From: Caenimonas soli
GTDB lineage: Bacteria > Pseudomonadota > Gammaproteobacteria > Burkholderiales > Burkholderiaceae_C
DNA length: 64,000 nucleotides
Direction: 5' to 3'
NCBI RefSeq assembly: GCF_013155545.1
Contig: NZ_JABJVV010000008.1
Coordinates: 230,460 to 294,459, forward strand
In this document: positions 46,238-56,183 of the stretch, piece after piece
Position numbering within the stretch: the first letter of the stretch is position 1
Layout: every line of letters begins with the position of its first letter
Program-made: the position numbers and the translations under genes
The notes under the pieces: model-generated
Seen by the model: only the letters and a program-made list of their open reading frames with translations
What the model was told of the DNA's origin: nothing
Database searches by the model: none

Positions 46238-47167
46238 ATGGTGACCCTCAAGCAACTCACGCATTTCCTGGCGGTGGCGGAACTCGGCCAGGTTTCCCGG
46301 GCGGCGGACCACTGCCACGTCACCCAGCCGGCACTGACGACATCGCTGAAGAACCTAGAGTCAGAGGTCGGCGCCGAGCTGTTCGTCCGACACTCGGGAG
46401 GACTCAGGATCACGCCGCGCGGAGAAAACTTCCTGCAGCACGTACAGCACGTCTTTTCCACATTGGAGAGCGCGATCGGTGAGGCGCGCAGCGAGACGAA
46501 CAGTGCTGAGGGCATGGTGAGCCTCGCCATCACGGACACTGTTTCGGGCTACCTCCTGCCGTGGCTCCTTCCAGTGATTCGTCAGCAGCTTCCCCAGGTG
46601 GAGGTGAAGCTCCAAGAGCGGAACCGGGACGAGATCGAGAAAGGCCTTCGAAGCGGCAGGCACGACTTGGCCATCGTGCTCGTCTCCAATCTTTCCGACA
46701 GCAAAGACATCGCGCGCGAGACTCTCCTGCGCTCACCACGGCGCCTCTGGACCTCGTGGGATCACCCGCTGGCGCGGCGGTCAGACGTGTCATTAAAGGA
46801 GGTAGCCGCCATGGACTACATCCTCCTGGACATGGACGAGCATGTCGACACAGTGAAGCGCTATTGGGCCCGATTCGGCCTGGAACCAAAGATCGTTTTC
46901 CGCAGCAAGTCGATTGAGGCCGTCCGCAGTTTGGTCGCTAAGAACGAGGGCGTCACCATCCTGTCGGATCTTGTCTACAGGCAGTGGTCGCACGACGGTG
47001 GCCGGATAAGACGGTGGCCGTTGACCGATTCGATCCCATCGATGGACCTGGGGCTGGCGCAGGTGCGCGGCTTAAAGCTCACACCCGCAGCGGCGGCCAT
47101 GGCCCGCGTGCTAAGAATCTCGACTCGGGCGCTCAGAGGCGATATGGCTCCAGTCGCAGTGGTCTAG
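46238..47167 (+). CDS. LysR-family transcriptional regulator
   Basis: 309-aa LTTR. N-terminal winged HTH: LKQLTHFLAVAELGQVSRAADHCHVTQPALTTSLKNLESEVG; then an effector domain with GMVSLAITDTVSGYLLPWLLP and GLRSGRHDLAIVLV. Divergent from the AtoE/Mo-enzyme/OCD operon, so it is the likely activator; the co-inducer would be the cluster's substrate. Confidence 0.9.
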   Translation: MVTLKQLTHFLAVAELGQVSRAADHCHVTQPALTTSLKNLESEVGAELFVRHSGGLRITPRGENFLQHVQHVFSTLESAIGEARSETNSAEGMVSLAITDTVSGYLLPWLLPVIRQQLPQVEVKLQERNRDEIEKGLRSGRHDLAIVLVSNLSDSKDIARETLLRSPRRLWTSWDHPLARRSDVSLKEVAAMDYILLDMDEHVDTVKRYWARFGLEPKIVFRSKSIEAVRSLVAKNEGVTILSDLVYRQWSHDGGRIRRWPLTDSIPSMDLGLAQVRGLKLTPAAAAMARVLRISTRALRGDMAPVAVV

Positions 47168-47436
47168 GACGCCAGCGGTTTCACGCGGGTGATGCCCCCT
47201 TGGCAGCGGACACGGCGCGGCGCGGCTCCAGTCCCCTCTGGCCGCAAGCGACCATATACCCGCGGACTCGCAATCCGCCGGTCGGACAGCAGATGCTGGC
47301 GGAGATCGTCTCCGCCCAGGCTGACAGCCGTGAAGGCTGTCAGCCCGTCTACATGGCCTACCCAACATGTATTCCCCAGCGCTCCCACGTCGAGACGCGT
47401 TTGCCACAGGGCGTACGTCTGGACGTCGTACCGAGC

Positions 47437-47487
47437 GTCGGACTATTAGTCCGTAGGTCCCTGGTTCGAGCCCAGGTCGAGGAGCCA
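47437..47487 (+). pseudogene. 3' fragment of a tRNA-Asn, attachment-site scar
   Basis: The sequence CCGTAGGTCCCTGGTTCGAG and the following CCCAGGTCGAGGAGCCA match the 3' part of a beta-proteobacterial tRNA-Asn: T stem CCTGG/CCAGG and the acceptor strand TCGAGGA plus GCCA. The anticodon loop reads CTATTAG instead of CTGTTAA, and no 5' half is present. A degenerate tRNA end of this kind marks an old integration boundary. Upstream 47,168-47,436 contains no supported gene. Confidence 0.72.
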
Positions 47488-47560
47488 AAATCCGGGCACG
47501 CATTCCGAAAAATTACATTGGTGCCCCACCTATCCCCCCCAACATCAAGACCCCGTACTG

Positions 47561-47770
47561 GCCCTCGGGGATGCAATTCGGTCCATCCGTAGGGAACAGG
47601 GCATGTCGCAAGAACGTTTGGCGCTGCTGGCCAGGTCGATCGTTCCTACCTCGGTCGGGTCGAGCGCGGGGACAACAACATAGCCATGCTCAGCTGCACA
47701 GGATTGCCGGGACCGCGTCTTCCTGGATATTTTTACAGGCTGTGGGTCTTTACAGCCGGTTAGCTTTAAG
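47561..47770 (+). pseudogene. XRE-family HTH gene, frameshifted
   Basis: Reads ALGDAIRSIRREQGMSQERL ALLA, then after a one-base deletion near 47,632 continues VDRSYLGRVERGDNNIAMLS; a second shift leads to LHRIAGTASSWIF. Together these make one classical XRE helix-turn-helix domain. No intact start is visible. Located 70 bp after the tRNA-Asn scar, like a relic of a phage or island regulator. Confidence 0.65.
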
Positions 47771-47886
47771 TAAGAATTCGGGAACCACAACTGCCGAGCA
47801 GGCAACACGACCCACGCAAAGCCGACGACGCGGGCGGAAGCAAAACAAAACCGGGACTCCCGCACCTGTGGAAGTCGGCTCGATCA

Positions 47887-48792
47887 GTGCCCTATGGGCA
47901 TGCGAAGGAGCCGTGCGCCTTGGAGAATCCACTCGACGACGAAATCATCCTCTACACGAAGATCGAAGACTACGAAGCGCGGCTCGCCTTTGTGGGTCCG
48001 ATGGAGGTAGAGATAGCCAACCTCGACAAGATCGTCGGGAAATATGAACTCGGCAAGCAGGAGTCGCTGTGGGCGCACTGCGGCTTGAACGGGTGCGACC
48101 GGCCACATAGGTTCGGATACATCATCCGCATGAAGGATGGTTGCGAGACCAATTGCGGACACGATTGCGGGCACCGCGAGTTCGGCGTGAACTTCGAGGA
48201 AGTGGAAGCCCAGTACAAGCGCGGCGAAGAAGTGCAGGCTCGGCGACGTGCGGCAGAAGATGTTCTGGTGCAGGCGCGTCCTTGGCTGGACGAACTCATT
48301 AGACTGCTGCCCGCCATTCGTGCCGCTGAAGGTCTAATGAACGACTTTTCAAATGACTTCCGCTGGCGCATTTCCTTCTGGGGGCAGTTGCACAAGATTG
48401 CGAAGGCGGGCGGCGGCGTGAACTTGACGGTGCGCGATGAGGATGGGAAGCTCGTGACTGAGCCGATTGGGCGCATCCATGGTTGCCGGGTGCTGATTCA
48501 GAGGCCGATCTGGAATTCCGATTACATCGCAAGTCAAGTGGTGCCTTGGTTGGAGAGCCTGTCGGCTGCGAACGCGATCGAGATTGATGAGTACACCTTC
48601 AAGAAGTCGGATGGGGTTCAAAGCATTCTTCGAGAAGCGCCCCAATTCATCGAGGATGTGACCTTATTCCTGAATCGAAACAACTTCGAACTGTTCGACA
48701 AGATGTGCATGCGCGGAATCTGCAAGCCGGGTTCGAGCGGTTGGGGCGATGCAATCCGCAAGTGGATGGGCGAGTCGCAGAGGGCCGCGTGA
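47887..48792 (+). CDS. Hypothetical Cys/His-containing protein, unrecognised
   Basis: 301-aa protein of no family known to me. A Cys/His-rich stretch at ~65-100 (AHCGLNGCDRPHRFGY ... CETNCGHDCGHREFG) looks like a zinc-binding knuckle. A charged helix follows (EEVEAQYKRGEEVQARRRAAED), then a mixed alpha/beta half. The first ~15 residues are doubtful because no good ribosome-binding site is seen; a TTG near 47,919 may be the real start. It precedes the Wadjet genes on the opposite strand; a defence role is only contextual. Confidence 0.6.
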   Translation: MPYGHAKEPCALENPLDDEIILYTKIEDYEARLAFVGPMEVEIANLDKIVGKYELGKQESLWAHCGLNGCDRPHRFGYIIRMKDGCETNCGHDCGHREFGVNFEEVEAQYKRGEEVQARRRAAEDVLVQARPWLDELIRLLPAIRAAEGLMNDFSNDFRWRISFWGQLHKIAKAGGGVNLTVRDEDGKLVTEPIGRIHGCRVLIQRPIWNSDYIASQVVPWLESLSAANAIEIDEYTFKKSDGVQSILREAPQFIEDVTLFLNRNNFELFDKMCMRGICKPGSSGWGDAIRKWMGESQRAA

Positions 48793-49250
48793 ACGTGGCC
48801 TGGTTCATGTGCGAATGGTGTATTGAATCGTTGATTCGATACAGCGCCGCAGTGACCTAGGCCAGCTAGAAGAACGCCGTGGCCTGGAGCGCTAGCGTCC
48901 GCTGCGCGGCGGCAAACTCCGGTGCTCTGCATTGCCGGAGCTTCCCGCCCTGCTCGAGGCAACCGCCGGCAAGTACGCGACCCGGCGAGCTCCTCCGAAA
49001 TTCAGTCTGTATTACGCCGGTTCAACGCCACCGCCATGTGAGGCCCTTGGACACGGTCGCGCCCGGCCGCCAGACCTGCATGAGCGAGTCGTACGATGTG
49101 GAGAACTGGACCAGCGACTGCAGCAGGCGGTCAACGCCCGTCGGCAGCTCCGCTGCCAGGTTGATACAGGCTGAAGGCGAACAAATAGTCGTCTGTCGGA
49201 AGAACAGTCGGCGCTGAGCGCACCGGCCCTTCTACCGTGGCCGGCGAGCG
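48793..49250. other. Gene-poor stretch between hypothetical gene and jetD
   Basis: 458 bp with several short overlapping open frames on both strands but no recognised domain, RNA or repeat. The GC-rich composition and broken frames would fit remains of a decayed gene; I could not identify it. Confidence 0.4.
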
Positions 49251-50438
49251 CTACACACAGCAGGCTGCCTTTAGCTGTTCCAACACGAACGGCCACGAGA
49301 TGCGTTCTTGCTCGAGTCGCACATGGTGCCCCCAACGGTTGGTGCGGATATCTTCGTAGACAGCGAGTTCGGCGGCCGTGAGGCTCTCCGGAGACTCAGC
49401 CTTGCTCGGCTTGTCTTCACGCACCCACATCGACCGGTGCGACAAGAGAGTGTTTTCATCCATCAGAACCGAAACCATCGCGGGAAAGCGCCGTCTTGCT
49501 CTCGCCAGCGCCGTAAAGCCGTGCGTGTCTAGGTCACCCCAATAGGCTTGCAAAGACGCTTCACGTATCCAGCCGACAGCCTCAAGCTGGTCGACCGCAA
49601 GTCCGAGGCGCATGAAGGCCACGGCACCTGCGATGTCGGGAAGTGCAATACCGGTGTTCTGGTTCTCGACAACGATGCAGATGCGCGGCCGGATAGGAAG
49701 GACAGCCAGTTCGCCACTAGGCGCTTCGATGTCGCACAACCCGCCCAACTGAGTGCGCAGCTGCGGGCAAAGGACGCGAATACGCATCCGAGCGGGTTCC
49801 GTGCGCAGCCCGCAGACCTCATGGAGACCGGCCGTGTCGGGCGCATCAAGAAGGTGCCGGACCAGGTCGGTAACTGCACCACGGCGTTTTTCGACCCACT
49901 TCGTGTCAACGTCCTCGACCGGTAGCTGCCGTAGGTAAACGCCTGAGCGGGGATTGCCGAGAAACCACTGCAGGAGGTAGCCGAGTCGCTCGAAATCCTC
50001 GTCGGCGAAATCTGCCAGAACGTCGTCGCAATGGCGCGCGGCGGCACGGGAGCCTGCAAGCTTCGGGAATCGTTCGCACCATTGGGCGTACCTGCGTCTG
50101 ACCCGGTCCCAGGCTACTCTGTGCCCGAGAACAGTTGCGGCCGCGTCGGCTGACGACACCACGAGACGCATGGGCAGCTCCTGGTCGCCGGAGGACCATT
50201 TCCGGCTTGCCCACTCCACCGAGCAGCCACCAGGGTCCCAAGCGCGCCAAGCCTGCACCCATTCGCGCGTACTCCCCAGGCGCGGGAACACATCCTTTTC
50301 GGTCAGGTCATGAAGAATTACTATGAACGGCCAGCTCTCTTCCCTCGGAGCGACAAGCCAATTGGCATGGTGCGCGTCCCACTTCTTCCGGAGGAGATCC
50401 AAGGCTTGCTGCGGAGTAAGCCGCTTCGGCTCGCTCAT
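49251..50438 (-). CDS. jetD: Wadjet anti-plasmid system protein JetD
   Basis: 395-aa nuclease subunit (DUF3322/DUF2220). The C-terminal Toprim-like fold, related to topoisomerase VI/Spo11, shows the acidic residues in CIVVENQNTG (Glu at ~258) and YWGDLDTHGF (DxD at ~301). N-terminal KLTPQQALDLLRKKWDAHH-type region binds the complex. In Wadjet, JetABC loops out circular DNA and JetD cuts it. Last gene of the operon, with a 4-bp overlap with jetC. Confidence 0.9.
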   Translation of the reverse strand: MSEPKRLTPQQALDLLRKKWDAHHANWLVAPREESWPFIVILHDLTEKDVFPRLGSTREWVQAWRAWDPGGCSVEWASRKWSSGDQELPMRLVVSSADAAATVLGHRVAWDRVRRRYAQWCERFPKLAGSRAAARHCDDVLADFADEDFERLGYLLQWFLGNPRSGVYLRQLPVEDVDTKWVEKRRGAVTDLVRHLLDAPDTAGLHEVCGLRTEPARMRIRVLCPQLRTQLGGLCDIEAPSGELAVLPIRPRICIVVENQNTGIALPDIAGAVAFMRLGLAVDQLEAVGWIREASLQAYWGDLDTHGFTALARARRRFPAMVSVLMDENTLLSHRSMWVREDKPSKAESPESLTAAELAVYEDIRTNRWGHHVRLEQERISWPFVLEQLKAACCV

Positions 50439-53400
50439 GCAGCAGCCTCACCTGCGGCTGCTTCGGTGGCGTCCGCCGCCAGTTCCTCCGCTAGCACCTC
50501 CTGGACCTCCAATGGCAGGTCGAGGCGGCCCGTCTGGTCAACATAGGTGATGGCGAGAGCCTCGGAGTGCTTGCGGTCGCGGATGCTCACAAACGTCCCA
50601 CCGCCGATAAAGGGCTCCAATGCCATCACGTTCTTAACTGGTGTGGCTGCGACAACCTGAAAGCCAAAGCTCTTGAAAATGTTCATCACCATTGCGGTGA
50701 ACTCGTTGTCAGCGCGGTCGAACGCTTCATCCATGACTACGGTCGAATAAGTGGGCCAGACACCCTCCTCGCCGGCCAGCTGGTAGCGCAGGGCAGCAGC
50801 CAGCACGGTGGTCGTGAGCTTTTGGCGCTGTCCACCAGACTTTCCTGCGCCGCTGTCGTAGGTTTCGACTTCAATTCCCGTGTCGTCAAACTCAGTCGCG
50901 GAGAAGACTACGTGCTGCCGCACGTCCAGCACGAGACTGCGCCATTTGACGTCGGCGGTCTGCTGGCTGCCAAGGCGCTGCACGACCGCGTTCAGGGCGG
51001 AAAAACGCCGCTCCATTTCCTCGTCGTCATCCTCCTTGAAGCTGTGGCTTAGAGCGGTCTTCAGCTGGCCGCGGAACTCAATCACTTCCTGCGTGGGCTT
51101 GTCCTCGTAGTTGATTTTCAGATACGTGTTCTCGTTGAACGCGCAGCGTCGCAGGCTCTCGTTGACCTGCTCCATCCGCTCGCCGATGTTGCGGCGCTCT
51201 TGGTCGAGTTTTGCGTGCAGCACGGCCAGGTTCTGGTCGCTCTGCTCGCGCAGCAGCGCCTTGAAGCGTGCGACGTATTCGTGCAAGCCGTCTGTCTCCA
51301 GGCGCTCGAGCTTGGCCATGAAGTCAGGTGCCGACTCCATCTTGGCATCCAGCCCTTTAGCCTCGGCTTCCCACTTCGTGCAGAACACGAAAAGCTTGTG
51401 CTCGATGGTCTGCTTAATGTCCGCAGCCTTGGCCGTCGCGGTGTTTTCGCCCTCGCCGATGGCTCGCATCATCGCCGTACACGCCGAGTCGATTTGGTCC
51501 GCAGTGAGCTTCTTGCCGGTGGCGTCAAAGCGCACCTGCAGGCGTTCCTGCTGGTTGGGCGTCAGACGTACCGCCAGCGCATCGGCCGGGATTTCGTCAA
51601 GCTTCTTCTTGGCCCTGTCGGCATCGCGTACCACGTCCCCGAGGTCGCCTTCGGCCCTCTGGCGAGCCTTGGTGGCCTTGTCCCAGGTCTCGCGCTGGCT
51701 GTCGACCTTCTTTTCCAGCTCTGACAGCTGCGGCCGCGCCTTGAACTCCTGCTCGATGCGGTCCTTTAGCGCCTTGATTTCGCCCAGCAAAGCAGCGACA
51801 TTGGTGTTTTCCCAGGTGACGTTCACAAGCGTCTGGCAGTGGTAGACCTGGTCGCTCTCCTTCTTGATCGTTTCGCGGCCCTTCTCCAGCGCCTTGGTCG
51901 CCTTGTCGATGGCAGTGCCCGTCTCGGCGGCCTCCTTCTCGTAGACCGCGCGCTTGTCTATATTGGAAAAGCCAAGCACCCAGCTGCCGCGCTCGTTGAT
52001 GCGCTTACGGTCATCCTTCTCGTGCCGGCTGCGACTGTGCTTGACCTGGCCTGCGATGGTGACGCCCTTTTCCAACGTGCGCAGCTCGTCCGGGCTCTCC
52101 ACGCACGCGTAATCGAAGCGACGCAGCTCTTCGCTCACCCACTCGCGGTGCTTGGGCGCAATGTCCAGCTTTCGCAGCAGAGAGTTCGCCGCCGGCTGGG
52201 TGACTGGTGCCTGGCTGGCGCGAGCCGTCATGCGCAGGTACACCAAGCGTTGACCGAGGTGCGTGCGGTCTACGTACGCGGCGACTTCCCGGTAGTAGCG
52301 CTCCTCGACCAGCAGCGAGGTTGCAAAGCCGCCAAGAACGCGTTCAATGGCGCCGGTCCAGTCCGATTCCTTGGCCTTGACCTGCAGCAGCTCGCCCACG
52401 AACGGCAGGTCCTCTTCAGGAATGCTCAGCTCGTGGCACAGCTTTTCGCGCACGCCCAGGAGATGCGAGGGCATGTTGGAGGTGCGTCCCTCCAGCGCCT
52501 TCAGTTCCTTAGCCAGCAGGCCAAAGCGCTCCTCGACGATGCGCTTTTCCCCCTTCAGACGGTCCAGCAGTTGCTCATGACGCTCGGCCATCGCATCGCG
52601 GCCGTCCAGCGCGGCCTTAGCCTCCGCCTGGGTTTCGGCGAAGCTCTCTGGCGCCCCAGGCATCGCCCAATCCAACGCCCGGCAGGCGGCCGCCATGCGG
52701 TCGTGATTGCCTGAGACCTCCGGCAGTCGCACTCGCTCGGCCCGGTCCAGCTGTCCCTGCAAGTCCGCCAGCAGGTTGCCGCCGGCTCCCGCGCGCATCG
52801 CCAAGTAGGCGTTGTATTGGGCCTCCTCCCGCTTTTCTTTGGTCTTGAGCTCAGCGATGCGCGCTCCTAGGCCCTCTGCCTTGGTGGAGAGCTCGTCCAT
52901 CTGCGTCTGCAGCAGGTCCCGGCGGTGCTGCTCGCGCCAGTAGTCCACGCCTGCACGCTCTTCAGAGAGGAGTGACAGGAGCGTCTTGGTCGACTCGTAC
53001 TGCTCCAGCGCTTCCTGAACGGGACGCAGCGACTCAATTTGCAGCCGCGCGGTTAGCACCGCCTCGTGGGCGGAGTTGAGCACCTGGAACTCGTTTACCA
53101 GCGTCTCGGCCACGGTGAACGTCTCCGGCGAGTCGAGCATGAAGTCCCGCAAGAACTTGTTAAGGTCACCGAGGTCTTTCGCCGACTGTGTTTTGTGCAG
53201 TAGTCGCAGCGCCCGGTCGCTCTTGATGTCGAACTGGCGAGTGAAGCGAGTCTGGTATCCGCTGAATTCGTCCGTGAAATGCACATCCGACAGCTTCGCC
53301 TTCAATCGTCGAACCTCGAAGCCGGTGCCCTCATCCTTAAAGAACTGCAGCTCGCGCAAATGGAAATCACGCTCGGTGATGAAGAAGAGGCGGTGAACGT

Positions 53401-53884
53401 CGGACTCCGCCGAACCGCTCCCCTTAATCCAGAGAATGCGCCCGAGCACAATGGTGCGGCCGGTGCCGTCCTGATAGGTCTCTGACAGCGCGGACCACGT
53501 CGTGCCTGTGCGCAGATATCTCTTAACCTTTTCGCCCTCTTCGCCGGTCTGCGTCGCCCAAGCGCCACGGACGTACGTGGCGAGGCTGCGGTCCCCTGAG
53601 CCCTTTTCCGAGCTGCGAGCTGCGGTGTTGAAGTCAAGCCAACGGGGCGGCGTGAGAAGCGACGTGTGGCCGTCAAGAAGAGTCGATTTGCCGGAGCCTG
53701 AGGGCCCCAGCACCAAGTGGCCCTGCGAGGCAATGTGAATTTCGCGCAGCTTATCGAACGTACCCCAGTTGTAGGTCTGAATTCGGCGCAGCTGGAACTG
53801 AAGCTCCCGACCGGGCTGAACCGCCAGGGAGGCTTGACGGGAAGCCGCGAGCGTTGGGGGCTCGGCAGTCGAGGTTGCGTCCAT
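50435..53884 (-). CDS. jetC: Wadjet SMC-like ATPase JetC
   Basis: 1149-aa SMC/MukB-like ATPase. Walker A GPSGSGKS (60-67), long coiled-coil arms (~240-450 and ~640-900), a hinge between, ABC signature SGGQRQKL (~1015) and Walker B VVMDEAFDRAD (~1048). It is the loop-extruding motor of the Wadjet condensin. Its ATG shares one base with the jetB stop (TGATG). Confidence 0.93.
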   Translation of the reverse strand: MDATSTAEPPTLAASRQASLAVQPGRELQFQLRRIQTYNWGTFDKLREIHIASQGHLVLGPSGSGKSTLLDGHTSLLTPPRWLDFNTAARSSEKGSGDRSLATYVRGAWATQTGEEGEKVKRYLRTGTTWSALSETYQDGTGRTIVLGRILWIKGSGSAESDVHRLFFITERDFHLRELQFFKDEGTGFEVRRLKAKLSDVHFTDEFSGYQTRFTRQFDIKSDRALRLLHKTQSAKDLGDLNKFLRDFMLDSPETFTVAETLVNEFQVLNSAHEAVLTARLQIESLRPVQEALEQYESTKTLLSLLSEERAGVDYWREQHRRDLLQTQMDELSTKAEGLGARIAELKTKEKREEAQYNAYLAMRAGAGGNLLADLQGQLDRAERVRLPEVSGNHDRMAAACRALDWAMPGAPESFAETQAEAKAALDGRDAMAERHEQLLDRLKGEKRIVEERFGLLAKELKALEGRTSNMPSHLLGVREKLCHELSIPEEDLPFVGELLQVKAKESDWTGAIERVLGGFATSLLVEERYYREVAAYVDRTHLGQRLVYLRMTARASQAPVTQPAANSLLRKLDIAPKHREWVSEELRRFDYACVESPDELRTLEKGVTIAGQVKHSRSRHEKDDRKRINERGSWVLGFSNIDKRAVYEKEAAETGTAIDKATKALEKGRETIKKESDQVYHCQTLVNVTWENTNVAALLGEIKALKDRIEQEFKARPQLSELEKKVDSQRETWDKATKARQRAEGDLGDVVRDADRAKKKLDEIPADALAVRLTPNQQERLQVRFDATGKKLTADQIDSACTAMMRAIGEGENTATAKAADIKQTIEHKLFVFCTKWEAEAKGLDAKMESAPDFMAKLERLETDGLHEYVARFKALLREQSDQNLAVLHAKLDQERRNIGERMEQVNESLRRCAFNENTYLKINYEDKPTQEVIEFRGQLKTALSHSFKEDDDEEMERRFSALNAVVQRLGSQQTADVKWRSLVLDVRQHVVFSATEFDDTGIEVETYDSGAGKSGGQRQKLTTTVLAAALRYQLAGEEGVWPTYSTVVMDEAFDRADNEFTAMVMNIFKSFGFQVVAATPVKNVMALEPFIGGGTFVSIRDRKHSEALAITYVDQTGRLDLPLEVQEVLAEELAADATEAAAGEAAA

Positions 53885-54573
53885 CAGTGTGTTTCCTCCG
53901 ACGCAGGAGTGGCGTCAACCGGCAGGTGACGACGAAAGGCTTCCGTGAGCGCTCGGATTTCCTCGACCGGGAACAGCAGGCGCAGGCTAGCGGAGACTTC
54001 GAAACGGTCGTCCGCTCCGGGAAGTTTCAGAAGCACCCCAAGCTTCTTGGCCTTGTCAATGGCTCCTTCCATCTGACGCCCGAACCTCGACATGTCGACG
54101 TTGTCGCTGCGCTCGTATGCCTTCAGGTACTCGGTCATCTCCAGCTGGTCAACGACCGCCCGCTCGGCCTGCGCCTCCGAGTGCGTGAGCTTCTGCCGCA
54201 GAAACAGCAGCAGCACCGATTCGATGAAGCTGAGGCTCTGCTTGCGAAGCAGGATGGGCACATCCACCTCGTCGGAGACTACTTGGCGTGTGAAGGCCAC
54301 CTTTGCTTCGTTATCAACCACCAGCCCGAGAAAGATGTCGTGTAGTCGGGATTTAAGGTCCCTCTCGTACCGCTTGAAGACCTCCCAAAGCTTCTCGTGC
54401 CGACGCGCATCCAATGACGGTCCTTGCAGGAGGCGAACCAACACCCGGCGCGCCGGTACCGGCAGCGTTCCGGTGTCGCCGGCGAACCGCGCCTCGTTCT
54501 CCAAAGCTGTATCGCCTTGGCCCTCGGCGCTGAAGTCGAAGTCCTCGGAGTCGCTGTCAACGGGCGAATTCAC
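53884..54573 (-). CDS. jetB: Wadjet protein JetB (DUF4194)
   Basis: 229-aa winged-helix protein corresponding to the MukE-like KITE subunit (DUF4194). VPARRVLVRLLQGPSLDARRH and FLGLVVDNEAKVAFTRQV are visible family blocks; the N-terminal 35 residues are acidic and low-complexity. It bridges JetA and JetC. Starts inside the last 17 bp of jetA. Confidence 0.88.
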   Translation of the reverse strand: MNSPVDSDSEDFDFSAEGQGDTALENEARFAGDTGTLPVPARRVLVRLLQGPSLDARRHEKLWEVFKRYERDLKSRLHDIFLGLVVDNEAKVAFTRQVVSDEVDVPILLRKQSLSFIESVLLLFLRQKLTHSEAQAERAVVDQLEMTEYLKAYERSDNVDMSRFGRQMEGAIDKAKKLGVLLKLPGADDRFEVSASLRLLFPVEEIRALTEAFRRHLPVDATPASEETH

Positions 54574-56020
54574 GTTCTTTATCCTTCAAGAAGTACACCG
54601 CAGGAACGACGGCGCTTCGCGCCACTGAATCCATTCCCTTCCAGCTTACCTGCACGTTGCTGTGGGTGACCTGCCCGTGTCGCAGCGCCAGGTAGATGTA
54701 GCCAACGACAGAACCTAGCCCTTGGGTCGCCGGATAGACCCGCAGCAGTTCTTCGATGCCCACAACTTGGGACTGCTGAAGACGCTCGTAGATGTTGCGG
54801 CGAAGGATGCCGAAGTCGATTTCGGAGTTGCGCACCATGCTCGCGATGTCCTGCAAGCTCATACTCGATTCCGTTGCATCCTCCATTCCGCCCGGCGCGG
54901 CTTGGCCTGCCAAGTCAAAAAGGCGCCACTGGGCTGCAGAGCGCAGCTGCGCGCTAGGCAGCCACAGCGAGAAACCGACGTCCTGATTGGGCCGCAGTCG
55001 CTCCTTGACCGCCAAAGCGTCGCGCTGCGACTCCCGCAGAACCGCATTGAACCGGCGTTGTTCGAGGTACTCCCGGCTTTGGACGAAGGTGCGCAAGCTG
55101 CGCGAGAAGGTCTGCAATACCTCATGCACGTTGCCGCCCTCGTCGAGCAGCCGGCTCGTGAGGTTGCGCAGGAAACGTTTCTCGCCGACCCCGAGCTGGT
55201 TGGCAAATTCTCGCGTCACAACCTCAGTCAGCGATTCAGAGAAGATGGTGGACTGCTCGATATCGGTGAGCAGGCGCCAGAAGGCATAAAAGGTCTTACC
55301 CGCCGGAGTCTCGCCAATGAGGTCCATGCCGGCGAACAGCTGCTCCAGAACCTGTCCGCGGCTGCCCTCGTTGTTCAGGAGGTCTCCCCGCAGTTGCCGA
55401 TTGAGCTGGTCAAAATCCTCGCGGACGCGACGGAAGTCCGCTACCAGTTCATCAGCCAAACCGATGATGTCGCGCGCACGCTCCAAGGCACGTTCTGTGG
55501 GCAGTGTGTCCACCACGCCCCGCCCGATCTGTTCCAATTGCCTGTCGATTCGGTCGCGCTCGGCCAACAAAGCGGCGCGTCTGCTTGCTGGGTCGGGGTT
55601 CGTGTCCTCGGCCAACTTCGTGAGCTGCTGCATGACGGTGGCCAGCCGACTTTCTGTGGCCAGCGCGCGCGGTTGCAGCACACCCTGCAGAAAGCGAATT
55701 GCAGTGACCGCGTCGGTCGTAAGTTCGTACTGTTCTTCCTGGGCGCCAGGGGGCAATCGCCGCGTGAGCCATCCTTCAGCCAGCCACAGGGCCAAGTAAG
55801 CCTGGCCGCTCTGCGCCATATCCTCGCCCGACTGCTTGAGCTGCTGCAATTCCTGCTGGAGCTTCTCAAGCAGCACAGAGGCTGGAACGACCTTTTCCTC
55901 TCCCAAGAGCAAGTCCTGTAGCACCCCCAGCACCAAGGGAGCCTTGTCAGAGGCGAGAAGCTTCCACAAGGGCTGTTCCCGCAGCTGACGCAGCTGCGCG
56001 ATTGTCTTGAGTGCGCTCAC
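54557..56020 (-). CDS. jetA: Wadjet protein JetA (DUF3375)
   Basis: 487-aa kleisin-like subunit (MukF-like; DUF3375). Starts MSALKTIAQLRQLREQPLWKLLASD and contains LLGEEKVVPASVLLEKLQQEL and the helical middle DERxRID-type coiled region. First gene of the jetABCD operon, which is complete and in canonical order. The 160 bp upstream must hold the promoter, though no clear motif was seen. Confidence 0.9.
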   Translation of the reverse strand: MSALKTIAQLRQLREQPLWKLLASDKAPLVLGVLQDLLLGEEKVVPASVLLEKLQQELQQLKQSGEDMAQSGQAYLALWLAEGWLTRRLPPGAQEEQYELTTDAVTAIRFLQGVLQPRALATESRLATVMQQLTKLAEDTNPDPASRRAALLAERDRIDRQLEQIGRGVVDTLPTERALERARDIIGLADELVADFRRVREDFDQLNRQLRGDLLNNEGSRGQVLEQLFAGMDLIGETPAGKTFYAFWRLLTDIEQSTIFSESLTEVVTREFANQLGVGEKRFLRNLTSRLLDEGGNVHEVLQTFSRSLRTFVQSREYLEQRRFNAVLRESQRDALAVKERLRPNQDVGFSLWLPSAQLRSAAQWRLFDLAGQAAPGGMEDATESSMSLQDIASMVRNSEIDFGILRRNIYERLQQSQVVGIEELLRVYPATQGLGSVVGYIYLALRHGQVTHSNVQVSWKGMDSVARSAVVPAVYFLKDKEREFAR

Positions 56021-56183
56021 CTGTTCACCACCGAATTTCTCGATGAACAGGTCCAGGGCGGAGCATGGCCAGCATGGCCAAATTCTTTCGCAGCCACTAG
56101 GTCAAATAGCGTCCGAGTGACCGAACCAGGTCTACGCTCGCTTCCGCATGCATGGGTTCGCAGCATGTGGCGCATGGCGATTC

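Noticed and set aside
49548..49925. Plus-strand frame inside jetD
   Set aside because: Antisense to the conserved Toprim part of JetD; no domain or ribosome-binding site.
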